Below, in pieces: positions 57,502 to 64,000 of a DNA stretch of 64,000 nt. Position numbers and translations under genes: made by a program. Each line of letters starts with the position of its first letter. The first letter of the stretch is position 1. The DNA comes from Nostoc sp. TCL240-02. GTDB taxonomy: Bacteria > Cyanobacteriota > Cyanobacteriia > Cyanobacteriales > Nostocaceae. The DNA is taken from the NCBI RefSeq assembly GCF_013343235.1, contig NZ_CP040094.1, positions 4,886,001 through 4,950,000 of the forward strand, written 5' to 3'. The notes under the pieces were generated by a model. The model was not told the DNA's origin. It saw only the letters and a list, made by a program, of their open reading frames with translations, and made no database searches.

Positions 57502-59724
57502 ATGTTGCCTAAACCCAAGAAATATTGGACACCCCAGCACTGGGCAAGTTGGAAGCCTTTCGGCATTGGCGAACAGTACCCTAACAACTATTGGGAAGTA
57601 TTTCGGGCAATCTGGCTGTCTCGTGACAAACTACCTTATGCGTGGAATATTCTTGATAAAGGTGTTTGTGATGGTTGCGCTCTTGGAACAACCGGGATGA
57701 AGGATTGGACAATAGAAGGTATCCATCTCTGCAATGTCCGGTTGCGGCTGTTGCGGATGAATACTATGCCAGCTTTTGACCCTGTGCTATTGGAGGATGT
57801 CTCACAATTACAAAAGCAAAAAAGTGTCCAATTACGGGACTTGGGAAGACTTCCTTTCCCGATGATGCGTCAACGAGGGGAAAAAGGTTTTCGCCGTATT
57901 AGCTGGGATGAAGCTTTAGGGGTAATTAGTGATCGCATCCGTGCCACTACACCAGACCGCCTTAGTTTTTATATTACCAGTCGCGGAACTGTCAACGAAA
58001 CTTATTATGCCACCCAAAAAGCTGTGCGGGCAATGGGAAGCAATAATATTGATAACGCTGCCCGCATCTGCCATTCTCCCAGTACGGCGGGACTGAAAGC
58101 TGCTCTGGGTGCAGGGGCCACCACCTGTTCTTATAAAGACTGGATTGGTACTGATTTATTAGTTTTCATTGGTTCCAACGTTGCCAATAATCAGCCAGTC
58201 ACTGTTAAATATCTCCATTACGCCAAAAAAGCTGGCACGAAAATTGTAGTTATTAACACTTACCGCGAGCCAGGAATGGAGCGCTACTGGGTGCCTTCAA
58301 TTGTGGAAAGTGCCGTTTTCGGTACAAAGTTTGCCGAAGACTTCTTCTTAATCAACATGGGCGGGGATATAGCATTTTTGAATGGCACAATTAAACACAT
58401 AATTGCTAACAACTGGGTAGACCAGTCATTTATAGATTTACACACAGTTGGCTTTGCCGAACTCAAAACATCTTTAGAAAGCCAATCTTGGGAAGAATTA
58501 GAGCGGCTTTCTGGTACATCCTGTGAGCAAATGTACGCCTTTGCCAAAATGGTCAAAGAAGCCAACAAAGCGGTGTTTGTTTGGAGTATGGGCATTACCC
58601 AGCATGAATGCGGCGAAGATAATGTGCGAAGTATTATCAACTTAGCTCTCACCAAAGGTTTTGTCGGTCGGGAAGGCTGCGGTTTAATGCCAATTCGCGG
58701 CCACTCTGGGGTACAGGGTGGGGCAGAAATGGGCTGTTATGCCACAGTGTTTCCCGGTGGTAAATCTATCACTCCAGAAAATGCTGCCCAATTGAGTCAG
58801 CATTGGGGCTTTAAAGTGCCAGCGAGTAAAGGTTTAATTGCTCCAGAAATGATTAACGTCGCATATCAGGGGGAATTAGATGTGTTGTTTTCCGTGGGAG
58901 GGAATTTTTTGGAAGTGTTGCCAGAACCGGATTATGTGGAAGCGGCGCTGAAGAAAATACCGTTGCGGGTACATACGGATATTGTTCTCTCCAGCCAAAT
59001 GTTGGTGGAACCTGCTGATACTGTGGTGCTTTTACCTGCGACGACTCGCTACGAAATACCAGGGGGAGTAACAGAAACTAATACTGAACGTCGGGTAATT
59101 TTCAGTCCAGAAATTCCAGGGCAGCGCATTGGAGAAGCGCGTCCAGAGTGGGAAGTTTTTCTAGAATTAGCAAGGCGCGTGCAACCAGATTTGGCAGATA
59201 AGTTGGCTTCTGCTGACACAGCTGCTATCCGTCAAGAAATTGCTCAAGTTGTCCCCCAATATGCTGGGATTCAACACTTACAACAGGCTGGCGATCAATT
59301 TCAGTATGGTGGGTCACATTTGTGCTTTGGTTGGAACTTCCCTACATCAGATGGGAAAGCACACTTTGGCGTATTATTGCCACGCCAAAGGGAATTACCA
59401 GAAGGTTACTTCTTAGTAGCAACGCGCCGAGGTAAGCAATTTAATAGTATGGTACAGGAACGTAAGGATGCAATTACTGGGGCGGTGCGAGAGGCAGTGC
59501 TAATAAATGCTGCTGATGCGGCACTGTTGGATTTAAAAGATGGGGATAAGGTAATTCTTAAGAATGAGTTAGGTGAGTTGTTCTGTCAAGTTTATATTGC
59601 GCCAATTCAGTCAGGAAACTTGCAAGTCCATTGGCCAGAAGGTAATGTGCTACTAGATAAAAGTAAGCGATCACTAGAAGGGGTTCCTGATTATAATGCG
59701 ATCGCACGGTTGGAAAAAATCTGA
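57502..59724 (+). CDS. Molybdopterin oxidoreductase, FdhF/YdeP family
   Basis: 740 residues. A large bis-MGD enzyme related to formate dehydrogenase alpha. It has an N-terminal cysteine region (CDGCALGTTG...HLC), then RISWDEALGVISDRIR, YATQKAVRAMGSNNIDNAARICHSPST, GSNVANNQPVT, MGITQHECGEDNVRSIINLALTKG and a C-terminal beta-barrel domain (FLVATRRGKQFNSMV...). I prefer the ATG at 57502 over the TTG two codons earlier. YdeP-type members have no settled substrate. The gene has no adjoining electron-transfer subunits and faces away from the truncated ArsR gene. Confidence 0.9.
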   Translation: MLPKPKKYWTPQHWASWKPFGIGEQYPNNYWEVFRAIWLSRDKLPYAWNILDKGVCDGCALGTTGMKDWTIEGIHLCNVRLRLLRMNTMPAFDPVLLEDVSQLQKQKSVQLRDLGRLPFPMMRQRGEKGFRRISWDEALGVISDRIRATTPDRLSFYITSRGTVNETYYATQKAVRAMGSNNIDNAARICHSPSTAGLKAALGAGATTCSYKDWIGTDLLVFIGSNVANNQPVTVKYLHYAKKAGTKIVVINTYREPGMERYWVPSIVESAVFGTKFAEDFFLINMGGDIAFLNGTIKHIIANNWVDQSFIDLHTVGFAELKTSLESQSWEELERLSGTSCEQMYAFAKMVKEANKAVFVWSMGITQHECGEDNVRSIINLALTKGFVGREGCGLMPIRGHSGVQGGAEMGCYATVFPGGKSITPENAAQLSQHWGFKVPASKGLIAPEMINVAYQGELDVLFSVGGNFLEVLPEPDYVEAALKKIPLRVHTDIVLSSQMLVEPADTVVLLPATTRYEIPGGVTETNTERRVIFSPEIPGQRIGEARPEWEVFLELARRVQPDLADKLASADTAAIRQEIAQVVPQYAGIQHLQQAGDQFQYGGSHLCFGWNFPTSDGKAHFGVLLPRQRELPEGYFLVATRRGKQFNSMVQERKDAITGAVREAVLINAADAALLDLKDGDKVILKNELGELFCQVYIAPIQSGNLQVHWPEGNVLLDKSKRSLEGVPDYNAIARLEKI

Positions 59725-59851
59725 ATCAAGTCTCATTTTTTCAGCTTTAACATTTCCACCAGTATATCCATTAACTTATATCCCAAAGCCTTGTATGAAA
59801 ATTACACAGCGATCTCATAAAAAACCCTCTCTTGAACTTAAAATTTCTAAC

Positions 59852-60301
59852 ATGGATATAAATGAACTTCTCAAATCTTATGCTGCTGGAGAAAGAAGCT
59901 TCCAAAGACTGAATCTGCAAGAAGCAGAATTAACAAATGCCAACCTCATAGGCGCAGATTTTAGCTATGCTGATTTACGTAAAACGCGATTTGGTAAAAC
60001 TAATCTTAGCCAAGCTTGTTTACGGGAAGCAGACTTGAGTAAGTCTATCCTTTGGGGTATAGATTTGAGTGAAGCAGACTTATATCGTGCTGTTCTCCGA
60101 GAAGCTGATTTAATGGATGGAAAACTAGTCAACACACGCTTACCCCGCTCAAAGAATCTAAATCAACTATTAAAAATCAATTGGGTAAAGCCAGAAATGT
60201 TGAATGCTGATACAAAACTTTACATTATTAGTTACACTAAGTCTCAAAAGCTTAAATTAGTCAGCAAAACATCATCTCCTCAAACCAATGAACATAGCTG
60301 A
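59852..60301 (+). CDS. Pentapeptide-repeat protein, 3' end overlapping an IS4 element
   Basis: 149 residues from the ATG at 59852 (MDINELLKSYAAGERSF, a common start for this family in cyanobacteria). ATGs further upstream would add an unlikely leader. The middle is a run of A(D/N)LxX pentapeptides (NLIGADFSYADLRKTRFGKTNLSQACLREADLS...) that form a square beta-helix. The last ~14 codons (SKTSSPQTNEHS) overlap the antisense end of the transposase gene by 41 bases, so the original C-terminus may have been replaced when the IS arrived. Function unknown. Confidence 0.8.
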   Translation: MDINELLKSYAAGERSFQRLNLQEAELTNANLIGADFSYADLRKTRFGKTNLSQACLREADLSKSILWGIDLSEADLYRAVLREADLMDGKLVNTRLPRSKNLNQLLKINWVKPEMLNADTKLYIISYTKSQKLKLVSKTSSPQTNEHS

Positions 60302-61289
60302 TTTTCTGACACATACAAGATTGAAGATAGCGGAATTTATCTAATAGTGTATGTCCCCATTGTTCGGGAATAGATAAAAGCTGTAAAATCAGATAGGCTA
60401 TCAAGCTCACGTAAATTTGTATGGTAATACCATTGACGTTTTTGGTAATGAGTTTGTCAAGTTTTAAGTGCATCTTTAAAAACTTCCACAACAATTCAAC
60501 TCCCCAACGTAATCGATAAATATCCCTAATTTCATCATCATGAACAGCTGCATCTCCCGACTCTGGTAAATTAGTCACTAAGCGAAACTCGGTTTTTGTC
60601 TCTAAATCACAGAAATTAATTACTCTATAAGCTTGAGCATCATCAGATGCACCAACTTTGACCAATCCATTTGAGCCATCAAATTCTAGTTTCCAATTGT
60701 TTTTTATCCGCAAAACAAAATATTTGTTTTCTTGTACTAATTCTTGGATAAATTTTAATCCAGCAAAACCCCTATCCATTACTCCAACAGCATTTATTGG
60801 GAGACTAGACATCATTTTGGAACCAAATTTATAATCATGGTCATGTCCAAAATTGATGAAGTTATCTTCTGGGCTTCCTGTGGAGAGATTTAAGGAACTA
60901 AACAGCTTGACTTGATGATGACCTAGTACCCATAACAATTTACTTGTGAGAGTAATAATTGTTGAATCTATTGGACAAATTGCATATTTATTGTGTAACT
61001 TTTTTTGAACTTTCTTCTGTACTAATTCATTTAATTTTTGGTAAATCTCTTGAAAAGGTTTTTGGCTTCGATGTAAATTTGCTTTAGAGAAAGTAGAAAT
61101 ATCTACCTCAAAACAATTGTTATTTAATCTGTTAAACAAATCTCGCATACTTGTTAAGCTGTTATCCAGGGCATAGGATAGCCAGCACTCAAAAAACAGA
61201 CGACTGTTCAATACTGGATAATCGTTTTTTGGCAGGCTTTTCAGTATATCTTTGACAATTTTGGGAAATGAATTTATAATCACAATCAA
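60261..61289 (-). mobile_element. IS4-family transposase gene
   Basis: A 342-residue DDE transposase with IDSTII (first Asp), VMDRGFAG (second Asp) and the YREK signature (Y-x2-R-x3-E-x6-K in YRLRWGVELLWKFLK). The frame looks intact. I could not fix the terminal inverted repeats with confidence. Candidate ends share an AGC-TTAAA...TTAGT word near 60250 and 61290. The element sits right at the end of the pentapeptide gene, and a terminator follows at 61309. Confidence 0.88.
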
Positions 61290-61835
61290 ACTAATATATT
61301 TTAAGCCTTAGCCCAAAACTACCATATTTTGGGCTATTTTTATCGGATTTTTCTTAACATTCAACACTTCTGGGGTAAAGCAACTGACCGCCCCACTTTA
61401 CGTTAGATATTTCAATGCTTCCAGTCTATTCATTTAGTTAGATTTAACAATGAAAAACACGTCTCTAATTGGACTCAAGACAGGGATTTCATTTTAAACC
61501 TTTTACCAGATGATTGTCTCCATTACTATCAATTAGTCAGCTAAATTTTCTTTTTATTAATTTAATATAGACAAAACAATGAGCTAATATCTTTGATTTA
61601 TAGCTCTAACTTGCTATGTCGATAATCTAGTTTCGCTACTGTTATTTATTCATCTAATTTATGATTAAAGCATTTAATATCTTCATTTATTTATCTCATT
61701 TAAATCTATCTAACACCAGTTATTATTGCTCGTTATTGACAATAGGCTTTGATGCCATTTTTGCTGATTCATGGCTGCTCAAATCTCTTTTTCGACTAAA
61801 TATGTCTGTTTTAATTCCTGCTTCGCTTTTTGATC
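61290..61835. other. AT-rich spacer in the insertion-sequence region
   Basis: About 545 bases with no gene I can support. It includes a two-way terminator hairpin at 61309-61341 and otherwise AT-rich, decayed-looking DNA. The short + strand frame at 61661 is not convincing. Confidence 0.5.
61309..61341 (+). terminator. Hairpin terminator beyond the IS4 transposase
   Basis: TAGCCCAAAA (61309-61318), 8-base loop, TTTTGGGCTA (61327-61336), followed by TTTTT on the + strand. It may be the original terminator of the pentapeptide gene, now separated from it by the IS. Confidence 0.7.
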
Positions 61836-62009
61836 TCAGTAATTTCCCTCTGTGACACTTGGGGTGCGGAAGGTGGGATAGAAAATTGCGTTAAGGACTT
61901 CCCACATATCAACTTCACGCTTGCGACTACCGGGTTTTGGTTCTGGAATCATGTCACTTAGAAATTCATATTGAACACGGGTCAGATTGCTGGGGTATGC
62001 TTTACTCAT
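61836..62009 (-). pseudogene. IS5-family transposase, N-terminal fragment
   Basis: 57 codons starting MSKAYPSNLTRVQYEFLSDM and running to WEVLNAIF, the well-known start of IS5-type cyanobacterial transposases. The sequence then leaves the family (YPTFRTPSVTEGNY) and stops. The remaining three quarters of the gene, with the catalytic residues, are missing. Confidence 0.85.
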
Positions 62010-62012
62010 GTC

Positions 62013-62098
62013 GCTCTCTCAGTGCTGTCTACTATATATTGACAGCGTATACTGAGAGAGCTTTTTTACCATCTCTCCGACTTTTCAAACACCCTCTA
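62013..62098. mobile_element. Terminal region of the IS5-family remnant
   Basis: Upstream of the fragment, GCTCTCTCAGT (62013-62023) and ACTGAGAGAGC (62051-62061) form a perfect inverted pair with an inner CTGTC/GACAG pair. Beyond it lies ACTTTTCAAACACCCTCT, which looks like the outer terminal repeat of IS5-type elements. The element abuts the IS701 remnant near 62098. Confidence 0.6.
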
Positions 62099-62859
62099 AG
62101 ATTGAATTAGTACTGGCTGATAGCTTATATGGTGAAAGTAGCCAATTTATTAGTAAAATAGCTGAATATAATTTAGCATATGTAGTCAATTAGAAGTAAT
62201 AATGGAGTCTGGTTGCCAGCAGGACAAGGCGTTAGGGCAAATAAATGGTGTAAATTTGAAAGAACATTTAGCAATCAAAAATCAGAAACTAGATACATTA
62301 GGGAAATAATTTATGGTAAAAAAAGAGCCATAACTTACTGGGAAATAACTACTGACCCAGAAACTATGCCAGAAAATTCTACCTCCTTCGTGATGACAAA
62401 CCTTCAAGGGAATTTGAAGAAAACTTTAGGCGATTTATATGGATTAAGAACCTGGGTAGAATATGGGTTTCGACAGTGTAAACAGGAACTAGGATGGACA
62501 GATTATCGTTTCACTAATTTCCAACATATTGAGAGATGGTGATAGATTATTTTTTATGTTTACACGATGATTTTTTTAAATTCTCCAGTCTTCTTAGGCT
62601 TAAATAAATCTCGTCAAATTGAGACTGAGGCAGAAGAAAATAGTGATGTTGATTTTTCTAATCATCCGCAATGGAACCATGAATACGGATGGAAAAATAC
62701 TTTAAATAATCTGCGTCTAATTATCCAACCACTTTTACTATTTTGGTTGATTTATCCCTTCCCTGGCTAAGTATTTTCCCTAATTCACATTTATTGCTAG
62801 GATTTAATCATTTAATTGCTGCAATGAATCAATTTAAACCTGGTTATGCTTGTGGATAA
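62099..62859 (+). pseudogene. IS701-family transposase, degraded 3' part
   Basis: Three frames must be joined to read the protein. The first is IELVLADSLYGESSQFISKIAEYNLAYVV. After a frameshift near 62189 comes NNGVWLPAGQGVRANKWCKFERTF... to TWVEYGFRQCKQELGWTDYRF and QHIERW, with stops at 62540 and just beyond. The next is MIFLNSPVFLGLNKS... to LLLFWLIYP, and after a small insertion LSIFPNSHLLLGFNHLIAAMNQF...ACG and the stop at 62859. The 5' part of the gene is absent, cut off by the IS5 remnant. Confidence 0.8.
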
Positions 62860-63108
62860 TTTAACTTATTTACTACTTACTTGTTCCGGAAAGTGACAGA
62901 AGAGGAATACAGCGTTTCCTGCTGTTATGAAGTACACTATTTTCCCCTCAACAATCGCTCTTTTTCGACCCTTTCAGTACTAAACACGTACCTCACAATA
63001 GCGGTAACTGCTTGTATATTGGTGAATTTGGAGGGCGATGCCTACAGCGGTAAACTACGCATTTTGTGGAATCATGGAATGCGTAGTTGACAGCAGTAGA
63101 TGCAAAAT

Positions 63109-64000
63109 TTAACGCACGGTTTCCCGTAAAACCTCAGCATCAACGGGTTTAATCAGGTAAACCAACAATAGATTCCAAACAATTGCTGCAATCAAAGGTA
63201 GTTTGCGAATCAGCTTCACAACTTTGGGCACAGAACTGCTCTCAATCTCTGCAATTTTCATGTTGTAGCCCGCACAGCCTTGCAGGCGTGGGAAAAACTT
63301 GGGATGTTCCGTATTTAACATTACAGGGAAAGCTCGGCCGGCAGTTTCATTGGTGTTACGAACAACTTCGCGGTCAAATTCCGTCGCATCAAGTCCCAAT
63401 GAGGTGTAAAAACCAGCCCGTTCATGAACTGTCAAAGTGTGGGTAGCAAATACCGATAACAAGAAAAAGCGACTCCACAACCTAGCTTTCCAGTTGTTCC
63501 ACAGTTGTGGTTGAGAACGTAAAAGCGCCTTGAATATATCCCCGTGACGGTTTTCATCCTGACACCAACTCTCAAAATATTGGAATATCGGGTAAAACTG
63601 GTTTTCTGGGTGCTTTTCTAGATGTCTATAGATAATAATGTAACGCCAGTACCCGATTTTTTCTGATAAGTAAACGGTGTAAAGTACCCACTGAATTGGG
63701 AAAAACGTATAGGTGCGGGTTTTAGTAACATTGCCTAAATCTAGGGAGAGTTTAAAATCGCCCATTGCTTTGTTGAGAAATCCGGCATGGCGAGCTTCAT
63801 CACGTGCCATCAGTTGAAATATTTCCGCTAGCAGTGGACTGCGATTTTTCAGCTTGCGGGATAGTTCTTTGAATAGCAAGAAGCCGGAAAACTCAGAAAT
63901 GCAAGAGCGCTCCAAATACTCAATAAATGCCTGTCTTGCTTCACCTTCAATGTGTTCCCAAGACTGGTTAAATACCTCATCCCGAACAAAATGATGACGG
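63109..64000 (-). CDS. acsF: Mg-protoporphyrin IX monomethyl ester oxidative cyclase (partial, runs off right edge)
   Basis: The last ~296 residues of the aerobic cyclase that forms the fifth ring of chlorophyll. The frame is open to the window end (RHHFVRDEVFNQSWEHIEGEARQAFIEYLERSC...), so the true start lies outside. Di-iron ligand motifs DEARHAGF and DENRHGD are present, with FPRLQGCAGYN near the C-terminus. Thylakoid-membrane association is from family knowledge. Nostoc-type genomes often carry more than one acsF copy, and I cannot tell which this is. The IS graveyard lies just downstream of its stop. Confidence 0.92.
   Translation of the reverse strand, partial: RHHFVRDEVFNQSWEHIEGEARQAFIEYLERSCISEFSGFLLFKELSRKLKNRSPLLAEIFQLMARDEARHAGFLNKAMGDFKLSLDLGNVTKTRTYTFFPIQWVLYTVYLSEKIGYWRYIIIYRHLEKHPENQFYPIFQYFESWCQDENRHGDIFKALLRSQPQLWNNWKARLWSRFFLLSVFATHTLTVHERAGFYTSLGLDATEFDREVVRNTNETAGRAFPVMLNTEHPKFFPRLQGCAGYNMKIAEIESSSVPKVVKLIRKLPLIAAIVWNLLLVYLIKPVDAEVLRETVR

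Noticed and set aside
61661..61855. 64-codon + strand frame in the IS region
   Set aside because: AT-rich, no similarity to transposases, no start signal; likely chance.

Overview
The window is chromosomal DNA of a filamentous, Nostoc-like cyanobacterium. The evidence is oxygenic-phototroph genes (psaK, an acsF-type chlorophyll cyclase), the cyanobacterial alkane pathway (ado, aar), the pipX/pipY pair, very frequent GCGATCGC (HIP1) octamers, heptameric intergenic repeats typical of Nostocales, and a large load of multidomain signalling proteins (14-WD-repeat STAND ATPase, hybrid kinases).

Layout. 1-4800 is an accessory region: two paralogous small proteins with Cys/Pro/Gly tails flank an orphan two-partner-secretion exoprotein, followed by a lone sugar-type ABC permease. 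4950-12560 is mostly housekeeping: ado-aar-accA, an SDR, folE, trpF (opposite strand), psaK and a CBS-domain site-2 protease. 12860-20350 holds a 1917-residue RTX protein and two small secreted proteins. A decayed copy of the promoter and first 17 codons of the downstream STAND/WD40 gene (20561-24280) lies inside this stretch. 24500-33650 is a conserved block: der, an EcfT/CbiQ-like protein, pipX-pipY (overlapping), sepF, proC and a Ski2-type helicase. 33880-41100 holds a secreted Cys-rich protein, a His-rich CPC-type metal P-ATPase, a Rieske oxygenase, a MerR regulator followed by an OmpR-type response regulator, and a small RHH-like protein.

41590-56100 is the most unusual part. It carries an outer-membrane-type protein with a 1564-residue hybrid kinase, then a coiled-coil protein, a membrane protein combining a roadblock-like domain with BON and OmpA domains, a Ras-like small GTPase and a second hybrid kinase. 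A complete RsbW/RsbU/RsbV-type partner-switching set follows. The two kinases share an almost identical REC-HPt tail. I propose that the GTPase, its putative transmembrane receptor, the kinase and the partner switch form one signalling system. This is inference from gene order and domains.

56600-64000 holds a small unknown protein, an N-terminally truncated ArsR regulator, an FdhF/YdeP-type molybdopterin oxidoreductase and a pentapeptide-repeat gene that overlaps an intact IS4-type transposase gene. A graveyard of IS5-like and IS701-like fragments comes next, and the 3' part of an acsF-type gene runs off the right edge. No rRNA, tRNA or CRISPR array was recognised by eye.
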